DNA of 64,000 nt, taken from assembly GCF_937616625.2 (NCBI RefSeq), contig NC_065576.1, forward strand, positions 10,728,501 to 10,792,500. The letters are read 5' to 3'. Positions 33,301 to 46,213 of this stretch are shown here, in pieces; the stretch's first letter is position 1, and every line of letters begins with the position of its first letter. A model generated the notes under the pieces. The model had not been told where the DNA came from and ran no database searches. It saw nothing but the letters and a program-made list of their open reading frames with translations. A program made the translations under genes and the position numbers. This DNA comes from Mercurialis annua (lineage: Eukaryota > Streptophyta > Magnoliopsida > Malpighiales > Euphorbiaceae).

Positions 33301-36300
33301 TAGGTCTTTCATTTTCGTTTCGGTGGTAAACGTTTAATAAAAAAAAACGATGACATAACTATATCCTTTGGTGTTGAGGATATTCTTCCTCGGACAATTA
33401 CTTGAGTAAAATTTACCAAAAATTTCATGAAAGACTTACTGTTAATTGAACACAAGATTATTCTTATTAAATAGAAAAAGATATAAAAACTCTTTTTATA
33501 GCAGTTTGCTAACCAGTATTTATACGATTTGAGCTATAGTTTATTGGTAAAAAATATATAAAAACATAGTAACATTTTGAAACAAAAGTCATCGAAATTT
33601 TATTAAAAATTGATAGTTCAATTCAAAATTGAGATCAGTTTGTAAACATAGAAAACATAAAATTTAGTATCATTTTGAAAGACAGAAGATAATATAATTA
33701 TATATATTAGTATAAAATTATATAATTAATTATTACTTTTACTAACATTGTTCCCACCTTATTCTTATAATTTATACTAAATAATATTTGCATCTCTTTA
33801 AAATGTGAATGGATCAATTATTTAATAAGAATACTGTATATAGTTAGTTTAAATGACTAATAAAGTTTAATTTTTTAATATGTACCGGGGAAATAAATTT
33901 TTTAATTATATATTGTAACAACACTAATGCCTTTTGCAGTCTGTGTTTTTTGTAAATTCGGGGTCGGAAGCTTGTGAATTAGCAACACTGATGGCCAGAC
34001 TCTACACCGGAAATCTTCAAATGATCTCTATGAGAAATTCATTTCACGGTGCAAGTTCTAGCACAGTTGGCCTTACTGCTTTAGGAATGTGGAAATTCCC
34101 AATACCACAGGTTAATTTAATTGTTCATGTTCGTCCCAATATTCGGGCTCACATTTTTTAATAGTCAAAACGAAAATTAAACTAAATTTTTAAAATGTTT
34201 ATTCAGTTTCGACCGAATATTGTATAACTCTAACCATAACATGGTGCAGGGGGACGTTCATCATGTTATGAACCCGGATCCATATCGAGGGGTCTTCGGT
34301 TCGGATGCGTCTAAATATGTCAAAGATGTGCAGGATTACATCGATTATGGGACTTCCGGAACAGTTGCTGGGTTTATAGCCGAATCGTTTCAGGTTGTCA
34401 AAATTCGAATAGATGTATCCTTTTTAGAAATATTTTTACCTAACTCTAGTGCATATACCTTTATTTATTTTAATTATTTAACATGTGTTAACTTCTAATT
34501 GGTCGGATCGATGAAATACGAGGCGGAACTAGATTGAAATTTTATACTTATTAATGATTTGGCTCTAGGGATTTGGAGGAGCAACAGAAGTGGCACCAGG
34601 ATACCTGAAAATGGTTTATGACATTGTACGCAATGCTGGTGGAGTTTGCATTGCCGATGAAGTTCAAACCGGATTTGGCCGGCCAGGAACCCACTTTTGG
34701 GGTTTTGAGTCACATGGGGTCATTCCTGACATAATTACCTTGGCTAAGGTTTTTCTTTTAAAAAAACTTTTTACCCTTGTAAATTTGACAAATAAACTAT
34801 TTTGTTTTTACTTTTTCAAAAAGGGTCTATTTTTTAAGCTGTGATTTTATTTCAATTTGATCAATTCATTAGAAATTTATTTAATTTTTTTAAATTAATT
34901 AAATTGTTTTTACGTGGTATGCCAAGTTGGTATAAAATATAAAAGTTATAATTTTTATGAACCACACTGCATCTCAATCAACAATTGTTTTTCTTCAAAA
35001 TTTTTTGAAAAAATACACATTCGATTGTCATAGAGAGATAATTAATTATTTTTTAAAAATCAAATAAATTTTTAGTGGATTGGTTGGATTATGATAGATT
35101 TACAAGATTTGATTATATTTTCAAAAAATAAAAAATATTTATTTTTTAACACCATTAAGCCTATTTTTAAAATTTACCTTGGGCGTACACTGTTTGCCGA
35201 TTTTATTATCATTAATTATTTCACTATTTTATGAAATTAGTTTTTTTCTTTTAATTATCACATTTTATATATCCCTTTATTCCGTCGCCAACCATGTTTT
35301 TTCGCCCCTCTTTTGTCGCAATTTATTTATGGAATAATTACTATTTACTCCATAACATTAGGTAATAATTAGTACTTCTCACATAACTTTTAAAAAGTCA
35401 ATTATTTTTCCCCTAAAGATTGATAAAAACTAACTAACACCTCCCTTTTGTTAGATAAAAGGTCTTACTGTCAAAAATACAAAATAAAATTTTGGCCCCT
35501 AAACTTAATTTGCTTTAAAAAGAATTCATAAATTCATAAAATTATTTATATTTAATTAATGATGGAAACCGTACCTAATTGTACAATACCGTATCCGTAC
35601 ATCCAAGTCATACAAGGGGAAAGTAATCAACTTAAATAACTAAATAGCCGAATCCTTACAGATCCGCCCATTAAAGCGAACCCCCTAGGATTCGCCATAC
35701 TAAGACCGTACCCTTTAGGGTTTAGAAAGAGCAATATTTTGACAAATCCGCATTAGATTTTATCTTACCCAAACATAAATTTATTTTTTCAATACAACAC
35801 TGTCAATCTAGAAGGTTTGAGAATCATATCGAAGATTTGGACCTTTTAGAAGACTTATTGGAGAATGCTACTTAAACATCTAATACGATACAGGAATCAT
35901 AATCTTATTCAGACTCTACTAAGTATGATCTTATTAAAGGAGCATTCTGTCAGTCACAGTACATTATCATCAGTAGTCAATAAGCTCATAAGCTATTATA
36001 ACGGTCAATTACTAATTTAAGCATTGGAGAGCTCATCGAACAGCCACCGTCAGATTACTATTCTAACCTCTGTTTTATTGATTAACCCGTCTTGAGCACT
36101 CCATCAATTAATAAACTTAAATAAATTTATCACTATTTATTAGCTCTTTTAAAATATATCTTAAGGGTTTCAAAATTAAATTCATTTTATAAAACTAATT
36201 ATAAAAGAAAAATCATTTTAAAAAACTAATTGTATGGAGTATATTTTATTCGGTTCTATTTTAAAATTATACAATGCTATATACTTATTGATATGATTTG

Positions 36301-38763
36301 ATTTTGAATTAAAAAATTTAAACTAAACAAAAATATTACCAAATCAAAACATATACATTTTTATTTAAAACAAAATATTTAAACTAATTATGAAAAATTA
36401 AACATATTTATAAAAATATGATTTAATAAGTAATTATAAATCACTTTGAAAATTAATTTGAATTTCTTATAATTTTATGAATTTTTTTGAAAACAAAAAG
36501 ATTTGGATCAAATTGAATTTTATTTTTGACAATCACATTTTCTGACTAAGTAAACTGAATTAACTTACAAAAGAGAATAGTAGATACTTTTATGAAACGT
36601 TCGAAAATAATAATTGACTTTTTAAAAATATTAAAAAAATTAGTAATTACAATGTAATATTTGAGAAGTAATAATAATTATTCATTTATTTTCTCTTCTT
36701 CCCTCTTGTTTATATTCTGAAGGTCATTGAACTTTTGTATTTTTTTATTTCAGTCATTGAACTATTTTTTTTCATCATTGAACTTTCAATTTTTTTCATT
36801 TTGATATTTTCCGTCCAAAAATGCTTAGGTGGCAGCTGGAATTAAATTTTTTACCTAAAAACCTACCATATATGCATAATTTGACTTGAAAACTCATTTT
36901 TAGATTAAAATTATGTATATGTGATAAATTTTAAAAGTAAAACTAGAAAAATCTGGTTGCCATATGTCTATTTCCGCTGCCACCTAAATATTTTTGGCCG
37001 GAAATATTAAAATGAAAAAAAAATGTTCAATGATAAAAAAAAATTAGTGATTGAAATTAAAAAATTGAAAAGTTCAGCGATAGTCATAATCAATTATCCC
37101 TTTTAAATGATATGGTAAAATTAGGAAGGTATGCATTTTTTCATCGGATACGTAAGCAGTTTTTCCGCCTGAATTCATATATTAAGGTTCTATTAGTTGT
37201 TGGTAAAATTGAAGTTTGGTTACTAAATAATTAACATTTGTCAAGTAAATGATGAATTCAGGGGATTGGCAATGGTTTACCGTTAGGAGCAGTGGTGACA
37301 ACACCAGAAATAGCAAAAGTGATGTCCCAACATGTTCAATTTAATACATTTGCTGGAAATCCTGTGTGCTCAGCCGGTGCTCATGCTGTTCTCAGAGTCA
37401 TTCACCAAGAAAAGCTTCAACAAAATTGCGCAAAAGTTGGTTCCCACCTGATTAGCCGCTTGAAACATCTTCAGCAGAAACACGATAGTAATTTGTTTTA
37501 ACGTTTTAAATCATTTTCTTCTTTATATTATAAATTAATTGCAAATTAAATCACGACCTTTAGCGTAATTTGTAATTACCAGACGGGCTTTAAAATTTAT
37601 CAATGTTTGTTATTAACTTTTAGTTTTGACAAATTGGAATACCGAACAATCATGCAACAACAAAAATGCTGCTATGGTTGTATATTATAATGTCTATGTC
37701 GGCGTCTTTTAAACTCAATATTGTGATTTGTCAAAAGATAAAAGTTGATGATTAACATTATCAAATTTCAAGACGCTGAAGTTCGTGATTCAATTTGCAA
37801 TTAATTAATTTTTATATTAATGATATCAATGATCTTTCATAATGTTTTAATTTTGTTTCAGTCATCGGAAATGTGAGAGGGAGTGGCTTAATGATCGGCG
37901 TAGAGCTTGTGACGGACAGGCAAGCAAAGACCCCTGCTAAACAAGAAACTCTACATCTGTTTGAGAATCTTAGAGGTATTAAAACAAGATTGCGAAAATG
38001 CTTTTAGTACACTACCCAGTATTATTTTTTTGCAACAATTGTTTTCTAAAAATAATTTTTTGTCTTCAAAATTGCAGAGCTAGGTATTTTAATTGGGAGA
38101 GGAGGAATACATGCTAATGTTTTTCGAATAAAGCCACCAATGTGTTTCACCAAAGATGATGCAGGTAACAATTTATGGCATACATGCACAATAACGAAGT
38201 CAGACTACGATTTCAGATAGGGTACAATTTAATTATAAAAAATATAAATATAATATCATAAAAATATACACTAAAAATAATTATTAAAAAATTAATCACA
38301 TTTTATATATATTTTTGTTTTAGTTATTTTTATTTTATAATTTTATTGGTTTAGCCAAATTAACCAAAATAACCGACTAATTTGGCTTGTTTTGTTTTCC
38401 ATTTTCAATGTTTTAGTTAGTTCAATTGAATCTGTTTTTAGTTAAAATTAATAATTTGACCAGTTGAAGAAATAATATATTTCGGGATGATTTGGTTTTA
38501 TTAACTCTAACATTTCTGATATTTGTCCACTAATCATTTCATAACCATAAATAATAAACTAGATAGCACGGACACAAAAATGGATACGAGGAAATGGGAC
38601 AATTTTATTTTAAAATCATCGATGTAAAAAGTGATGTTTTATGTAATTAAAATTTATTTTTGACACGAATATGCTAATTTAGGTAACTAATACAAATAAA
38701 AATTAATTTTATATAAAAAATTGTATTTTTTAAAAAATAAAATAAGAAGGAAAATATATATGT

Positions 38764-38808
<45 letters not shown>

Positions 38809-41800
38809 GAGAGAGAGAGAGAGTAATTTTTTTGGCAAAGTAGAAGTTGTATTAATATCGGAAAATAGAAGTACATAATGATTGTTTGTCAGAGCGAGAT
38901 AATAAAAATTACAATAATTACTCCTAAAATGGAGGCTTTAAGGACTTTTTAGCCACTTCATGGGCCATCCAATTACACATTCGCTTAACATATGCAAAGC
39001 CGCAAGATATGAACGACGATGATAAGCGAACGGTATCAAAGATTATGACTTCTATTGTTGACGGAATATCCTTCTTGCCTTGAGCTGTAGAGATCACATT
39101 TAAGCAATCACCTTCAATAATAATATTTCTTAGACCAAGTTCAGAAGCAATCATAATGGCATGCCGCATCCCCAGTGCCTCCGCAATTTCAGGAGATACT
39201 ATTCCTGGAAAACGATGAGAGCAAGAATAAGTGATGTACCCTGAAGAATTTGAACAAACCAAACCAACCCTGAAGAATTTGAACAAACCAAAGCAACCAT
39301 ATACTTTTTGCCAAAAAACATGAATAAAAAAGATGTTCAACTGATTCTTCAAATAGACCACAGATACGACAAGCGAGGGAATTGAAGGACATCGCACTTG
39401 AAGATTCATACCCACTGGAATTCTGTTTAACAATAATTTCCATATAAAGATGCGAATTTTCGGAGGGACTTTAAGACCCCAAACACGGGACCAAAAATTT
39501 TCAGCAATAGACGAGAGATTAGTGGTAGAACTATGACCATTCACACTAGTAGATAACAATAGTTGAGAGGCTATATGGTACCCTGATTTGACCGAATAAC
39601 GACCATTTTTATTTGACCGAATAACGACCATTTTTAGTAAAGGACCATATTAATTTATCATTCAGAGATGGGTCAATACTCAAAGGAAGAGACATAATAA
39701 CTTGAACATCAGAGTCTTGAAATAAGTGGGAGAGTAAGGTAAAATTCCAATGGGGCGGATTGGGTAGTATAAGCTCACTTACTTGAGAAATATTAAACAA
39801 GACATCTGACCTGGGATTAGCCATGAATGGATAAGTAGTTGGGAGCCATGGATCCTTCAAACAGTTGATCATAGAACCATTTCCGACTTGCCAACGTATA
39901 CCTCTAAGTAACACCTCTCTTCCTTTAAGAAAATCTTGCCATGCCCAACTAGACTTATACGGTTTACGGGCTTCCAAAAAGGAACAATGTGGAAAATACT
40001 TACCCTTAAAAATCTTATAAAATAACCCATCAGAAGGTTGACTCAACCGCCATCCTTGTTTAGCCAAAAGAGCCCACGAAAACCTAATCCTCCATCTTGT
40101 TTAGAAGCACATAAATTACGCCAACTAACCCAATGAATGCCAGATTCAGAATGATGTTGGTTCCACCAAAAGCGTGCCATCATGCCGTTCAACTCGTCAC
40201 ATAAACTCTTAGGAAGCTTAAAACACGACATAAGAAATACCGGAAGGGATTGTATAACTGATTTGATTAAAACTTCCTTACCACCCGGGGATAAGAATTT
40301 TTCTTTCCAGCCAAAAAGACGTGATGAAACTCTTAATTTAATTTCAGCAAACGTTTCTGTTTTCGATCTATTTATCACAGCTGGAAGGCCAAGGTATCGG
40401 TCTTGTGCTCCTATGTTGGAAATTCCCAATATTTGAGCTAGGTAAGGTCGTAGCCTCTGAGGTGTATTTATACTGAACATGACACAAGATTTATCCAAAT
40501 TTATCTGTTGTCCACTGGCATGACAATAACATTCTAACAAAGTGAGGATCTTATCACATTCATCCACCGTTGCTTGTGAAAAGAGAATTGAATCATCTGC
40601 AAACAAAAGATGAGTAACTGTAGGACAATATCTCCCAATTTTGATGCCCAATAGACTCTGATGTTCATTTTCTTTGTCTAAAAGGTAGGAGAAGCCTTCT
40701 GCAACAATTAAGAATAAGAAAGGAGACAATGGATCACCCTGCCTAATACCACGGGTAGGGTTAATAACATGGGTAGGCTCTCCATTTACCATAACTGTAT
40801 AGGTAACAGTTGACACACACTCCATAATCCAAGAGATCCAAAGTGGGTGGAAACCCAGAACAGTCATCATATGTTCCAAAAACATCCATTCAACCCGATC
40901 ATATGCTTTACTTAAATCAAGTTTAATAGCCATGAATTGTTTATCTCCTGATCTCTTGTTCTTCATGTAGTGGATCAATTCATGAGCTATCAAAATATTA
41001 TCAGAAATGAGACGTTCTTGAATAAAGGCACTTTGTGCCGAACTGATAATATGTGGCATAACTTGTTGAAGCCTTGAAGTCATCACTTTTGAGATAATTT
41101 TATAAAAGACCGTACACAAGCTTATTGGCCTTAAGTCTTTAACTGCACGCACGTTTTGAATTTTTGGAATTAAAACAATATGTGTCTGGTTAAAATTGCC
41201 CAAAAGTTTTCCAGACCTATGTAAGATTAAAATTATAATTGAAATATTAGTAATAAAATAAAATAAAAGATACAACTATCTTTATAGTTTTAATAATGAT
41301 TTGTCTTAGCAAATAACTTTTAAGAGCATAAGCATTAAAAAGCATCAAAAAAACTAATTCTTAATAATTTATATGAGAGAATAAAAAGAATTATAGTTAA
41401 ATATATTTAAATTGTTATTTTTGTTTTTATAAGACAATCAAACAGTGCAAATACAAAAATGAGTTCTTCAAATGAGGCAGAAAATGAAGATTTTGACCAT
41501 AGTGTAAGTTTAGTTTATTATAATTGAGTATTAGTAATAGCATATATTTGGTAAAACTGATAATCTGAACAAAGTACAAATTTTGGTATCATAGATGCTC
41601 AATAGTAGATGTGTACTATTGTAAAGGTGTAATATTTATAAGATACATAGATTTAAAAATAAAATTAGACCTGTACCAATATAGAAGAGTTGGAAGTGAA
41701 ATAATATACAGATATTTGACTTATAGAGTTTTATATCAATAAATCAATAAATCATGTTATTACTATGCCAATTGAGAAAGGTACCTTTTATGTATAAAGT

Positions 41801-42826
41801 ATGTTTAAACATTAGACAGATGAACCGTTAAGATCAACTATATATATCAAAAGTAAGATTGTGAAAATTATATTAGAGTATTATATATAGAGGGCAATAA
41901 CAGCAAAATAATGATAAATTTTCTAGACCAAAGATTGAAAACATGGAACAAATTGAGAGTTACAAAAATTAAGGACTCGTAGGTTAAGTTAGAATGATGT
42001 TCAACGATCCAAAAACTTACTTTTAATGAAAAAGTCACTAAAACTTAAATTTGTTACCTAAACTATATAGATTGATTGATTAACAAAATAAGATATAAAG
42101 AAAATAAAGAGAGAGGCGAATTTAAAGGAAAATAAATTTTACGAGCAGGAAGAGCGGAGTACCTGAAGAAGTCACGGACATTTAATATTATATCCTTCTT
42201 AATTAAATCCCAATATGTCTGAAAAAATTGTGCAGTCATACCAAGAGAGAGAGTAATTGATATACTATTATTTGGTAAAATTTTGGTAGATTTCAAAAAA
42301 GCTTATTTTTATTAAAAAAAGTCAATTAATAGAAATGATAAAATTTATTAAGATATTGACTGATTTTTATAAAATTTAGATAATATACTAATGACTTACT
42401 CACTTTCTTTTAATAAAAAAAAGATCATCTTCAAAAAAAGAAAAGATAAAACAATATATCATATTAACTCCAATAATAAATCTTCCAAATGTATATAAAA
42501 AAAGAAGTTAAACTATTAAAGAAATCTATATTTAAAAAATGATTAGAAATGATATACATATTAAAAAAAATTAATGTGCAAAAAAATATGGAATAGCTGA
42601 ATTACTTTTATTTTCTTTGGTGAATAACTGATTAATTTGTAAGAATTTATTTATCAATTTAATTCTTTCTTCAAAAATTACTTTTTTATTCAGCAAGTGA
42701 TTATTCCCTGTACAAATATCTCAGATTATCAAGTTTTGTTTACAATGATCTATCACACTGATGTTCGATTTGGTGTGTGCAGATTTTCTTGTAGATGCTA
42801 TGGACTATGTTATGTCAAAGGTGTGA
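30346..42826 (+). CDS. AGT2: Alanine:glyoxylate aminotransferase 2 homolog, mitochondrial-type
   Basis: PLP-dependent class III aminotransferase of the AGT2 family, which uses alanine (or beta-alanine/aminoisobutyrate in some members) with glyoxylate or pyruvate in mitochondria. Nine GT-AG exons: 30346-30594, 32732-32962, 33940-34110, 34250-34393, 34569-34748, 37262-37487, 37862-37975, 38078-38164, 42783-42826. The total is 1446 nt, 481 aa, the family length. Exon 1 encodes a basic, Ser/Thr-rich targeting sequence. Key blocks: [42 protein letters not shown] (Asp that pairs with the PLP nitrogen) and LAK/GIGNG, where the PLP lysine is the last codon of exon 5. The last exon adds only 14 residues, [14 protein letters not shown], after a 4.6-kb intron holding an antisense LINE. 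No disabling change is seen. The exact substrate preference within the family is not resolved. Confidence 0.93.
31467..31515. repeat. (TA)n(CA)n microsatellite
   Basis: Alternating TA then CA dinucleotides inside intron 1 of AGT2. Confidence 0.9.
32258..32700. repeat. Intron-1 copy of the AGT2 promoter-side duplication
   Basis: Second copy of 29812-30250, ending about 30 bp before exon 2. It keeps a TATA-like atataaacgg (32672; atataaaagg in the upstream copy). The first in-frame Met downstream is in exon 2 (GKMQYLF), so a transcript starting here would lack the targeting sequence of exon 1. Confidence 0.9.
35332..36683. mobile_element. Probable inverted-repeat element in AGT2 intron 5
   Basis: Left aataattactatttact, tagtacttctca and tttaaaaagtcaattat are mirrored on the right by their complements (ttgagaagtaataataatta, ataattgactttttaaaaa). 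The ends are diverged, so limits are approximate. No transposase. Confidence 0.5.
36719..37085. mobile_element. MITE in AGT2 intron 5
   Basis: Left aggtcattgaacttttgtat with ccgtccaaaaatgcttaggt, against right ccacctaaatatttttggcc with its complement of the terminus (aaaagttcagcgatagtc). Arms are about 120 bp. Confidence 0.7.
38762..38823. repeat. (TA)n(GA)n microsatellite
   Basis: A TA run followed by GA repeats, next to the 3' end of the antisense LINE in AGT2 intron 8. It may mark the insertion site. Confidence 0.9.
38825..41220 (-). mobile_element. 5'-truncated antisense LINE in AGT2 intron 8
   Basis: Minus-strand L1-type ORF2. RT domain 41220-40043: [57 protein letters not shown], then the catalytic [10 protein letters not shown]. 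It continues in other frames with the zf-RVT region ([18 protein letters not shown]) and an RNase H tail ([25 protein letters not shown], stop at 38924-38926). The endonuclease domain is missing. Two small tandem duplications (29 bp near 39239 and about 24 bp near 39588) and frameshifts disable it. The RT frame is still long and open, so the insertion is fairly recent. The 3' terminus (T-run on the + strand) is at about 38825. Confidence 0.9.
41221..42782. other. Remainder of AGT2 intron 8
   Basis: AT-rich with no ORF of interest, ending in the acceptor ggtgtgtgcag at 42782. Confidence 0.5.
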
Positions 42827-43758
42827 ATTATTGTATCTGTTTGAAATGAATCTATCAAATAATTATGTTTCTGTTTCATGGTCATCTCCAAGGGGAACAT
42901 TGAAACTTGATAATCTGAGATAAGTTTGTGACTTATCTGCTGATATGAATCTGGAACTGTGGAAGTCAATAATAAAGATGAACCCCGAAAAGGGGAACAT
43001 TGAAACGAAAAATCGCAAAAGTTTATATATTTATTATCAAAATAGATTATGAATATGGAGTTTTAGAACTTCATAAGCCTTTGCAAGACCGAATCGAAAG
43101 ACCGAATAGTAAATCTGATCAAGAAACCGGGCAACATAGCAGCCATATATTTTGATTGACAAAACTAAAGACGTTGGGAGCTCATAAACAAAAAATATTA
43201 CGTACATATCGAACAATAATCCCCATTGTGGTATTTACAGAAAATGTTGAGAATGCCACCATTCTACAAAAATTTACATGACAACATTACAAATGCGGAC
43301 TCCAACACAATATTTAAATATACATATATATTTTTATATCAAAAAATTTAATTAATTTTAAATATTATTAAATTTTTCAATTCCACCCGCAGAATCCGCA
43401 AGTATCTACTTAGTTTATTTAGAATATGATACAATTAATGACCATATACACTAATTTTCATTGAAAATATGTAATATAAAGAACTTAATGTTAAAGTAAA
43501 AAAGATCAATATTTTGATATTGTTTTAATAGAAACTGAAGTTATGGCATCAAATTAAAACATGTGGCAAAACCTTGGCACGGCTAAAGCCTTAACCACAA
43601 TTTCACCGATTAAATACTAATGTGTGATCCACAAATTTTCTTCATGATCAACTCGATCGATTTAACCTAACTTGCAGCTCGTCCACTAAGCTCTACTATA
43701 AGTTCATCTAATAGTACTCTTCTCATAGTAACATTAATTTATACATACAATAATCACT
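42827..43758. other. Intergenic, 3' flank of AGT2 and upstream region of the peroxidase
   Basis: No gene. AT-rich; a TATA box could not be chosen with confidence. Confidence 0.4.
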
Positions 43759-44736
43759 ATGTCTAATTTTAATATTATTTTCCTAATGACATTTTGCTCT
43801 TTGGTTACATTATCATCGTCTGCTTCCCTTAGTGTCGGTTTCTACAACATCTCTTGTCCATCAGCAGAAGATATTGTGAGAAAAGCTGTCAACGATTTCG
43901 TTTCTCGCAACCCCGGACTCGGTGCTGGTCTCGTTAGAATGCATTTTCATGACTGTTTCGTTAGGGGTTGCGATGCTTCGGTGCTGCTAGCTTCCACACC
44001 AGGTAACCCGGCGGAGAGAGAGCATATTGCTAACAATCCTAGCTTACGAGGTTTCGAAGTGATTGACGAAGCTAAAGCCCAAGTAGAATCTGCATGTCCG
44101 AAAACAGTGTCGTGCGCGGACATTCTTGCATTCGCAGCACGCGATAGTGTCTCGAAGCTTGGAGGGATAAACTACAGCGTTCCCGCAGGACGGAGAGACG
44201 GGCGTGTTTCGATAATGGTCGAGGTGGAACAAAACATTCCACCTCCTACCATGGATGCACAGCAAGCAGCGGACTTTTTTGTTCGGAAAGGACTGTCGGT
44301 AGATGAAATGGTGACGCTATTGGGAGCACATTCTATCGGAGTCTCGCACTGTTCTTCATTCTCTAACCGTCTCTACACTTTCAATGCCACTCATCCTCAG
44401 GATCCTTCCATGGACTCAAGATACGTAGATTTCTTGAAAACGAAATGCCCGCCGCCATCCAATAACAGTCGCGGTCCAACCGTCGCGATGAATCCCACCC
44501 CTGATCGAATGGACAACAGGTATTACTTGGAGGTGACCAAGAACCGCGGATTATTCACTTCCGATCAGACATTGATGAATAACCGTACAACGCAGCGGAT
44601 GGTGATGAATAATACAAGGAACGTAAGAACATGGGCCGACAAGTTCGTTACGGCCATCGGGCATTTGGGTTCGCTTGATGTTCTTACAGGAACTCATGAA
44701 GGTGAAATTAGAACAAGATGCAGTGTTGTGAACTAG
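43759..44736 (+). CDS. Class III secretory peroxidase, intronless
   Basis: Haem peroxidase of the plant class III family (H2O2-dependent oxidation of phenolics, secreted to wall or vacuole). 325 aa in one exon; most family members have three introns. Residues 1-22 form a signal peptide (hydrophobic [18 protein letters not shown]). Distal haem site [18 protein letters not shown] with Arg60 and His64; proximal site LLGAHSIG with His191. All eight conserved Cys are present (SCPS, DCF, GCDAS, ACPK, SCAD, SHCSS, KCPP, RCSVV). The C-terminus ends without a vacuolar extension, suggesting an apoplastic protein. Best described as a PER5-like intronless peroxidase; substrate unknown. No neighbour suggests a pathway. 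Confidence 0.95.
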   Translation: MSNFNIIFLMTFCSLVTLSSSASLSVGFYNISCPSAEDIVRKAVNDFVSRNPGLGAGLVRMHFHDCFVRGCDASVLLASTPGNPAEREHIANNPSLRGFEVIDEAKAQVESACPKTVSCADILAFAARDSVSKLGGINYSVPAGRRDGRVSIMVEVEQNIPPPTMDAQQAADFFVRKGLSVDEMVTLLGAHSIGVSHCSSFSNRLYTFNATHPQDPSMDSRYVDFLKTKCPPPSNNSRGPTVAMNPTPDRMDNRYYLEVTKNRGLFTSDQTLMNNRTTQRMVMNNTRNVRTWADKFVTAIGHLGSLDVLTGTHEGEIRTRCSVVN

Positions 44737-46213
44737 TTCTTTTTTTTAGTTCTTTTTAATTCTTTTGATTTTGTTCCGTGAATCTCTTTTTTTTTGTGTC
44801 CCTTGCTATGTTGATGTACTTGCCTTGTAACATTTCAAAGTAAAACAAGTTTTGGATCAATTTTGGAATAAAATGTTAATGTCACATTTGCCTTAAAATT
44901 CGTAATTCCTAATGTTTTTTACCCTGATATTATGTTTGAATTTATTTATGTTATTACAATGTAAAAAGGTCTAGCAAAGAGGTCCAAATGGTTTTTCGGC
45001 TTATTACAAATTATCTAACTAAAAATTAAAATATTAGTAATTTTAGTCTGATTTAAAAAAGTTAATTGTAATTTAAGATAATTTTTGTAATTATTCATTT
45101 ATTATATGTATTTATAATGTTTTAAATTAATAAATTAAAAAAGCTTATATATGTACTTTTATATATTTAACTTTAAAATTGTGTGTTTTATATATGCAAC
45201 TTCTAAAGATTAATTTTTAATGTCTAATATCACATGTTATTTAATTAATTTTTAAAAGTTAATTAAATTTACTATTAATTTTTAAAACTGAAGTAGTTTG
45301 ATATTTTAATTAGTTAAATTAGAGTTACCAAAAATCAAAAACCTGGAGCAATTGATACTAAAATTATTGTTAATATCACATCATCTATATCTGTATTTAT
45401 AATAATCTATGTATATTTCTGTACTATAATCTTGATTTCCAAATTAAATTGGTTATATATTGACAAGTGAGTTGACCATAAATTGTCAAGTGAATTTTTT
45501 TCATTTAAAGTTCATTTTTTGTTTTATTAATTAATGTTACTATTAATAGGTTACGCATTTGAAGAGTTAATATAAAGAGTTTAGGATTACTTATATTTAC
45601 AAATAAGTTCATCAAAAGTGGTCAATTTAATATGAAAAGTTGATCTAATTTAAGAAAGGCCAATTTTTTTAATTTTTTTTTAACTTTTGTCAAATAAAAA
45701 AGAGGTCAATTTTATGCTTCAAAAAACAATTAAAAATAAAAAAAATACAAAATAGAACAAAATTGACTGATTTTCAACGTCATGATCGGATTGAAAAAGG
45801 GGATAAAAAATCGGGGTTTTTAAAGACAATAGGCTCATTTAAGATGACTCTATAACTAGAGTAATAATTGATAATGACAGCATAAATTTTTTAAATTTGA
45901 GAAAAATATTATCTTTTATTCATAAGAAAGAATTGAAAGAATAATTTTATCAAAATATAAACAGTTATGTCCTCTAAATTGATATTCCCAGAATAGTGTC
46001 ACACATGGATTAAATAAATAAAAGTGAAAGATAAGGGACCTAATTACAAGTTAATCAGAACTAAGAAAGGCTTAGAGCCAATTTGCCCATGGTGAGATAA
46101 AGCAAAACGACATCGTACTATACCCTTTTTGTCAATTTATATAATTTTTAATTTTAAAATAGAATTACATAAACCGTCACTTATGGATCTTCACTCTCTG
46201 TAATCACTCAACA
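44737..46213. other. Intergenic between the peroxidase and DPE1
   Basis: 3' flank of the peroxidase (ttttggaataaaatg at 44861, a possible poly(A) signal), then about 1.3 kb of AT-rich sequence without recognisable genes or elements. Confidence 0.45.
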
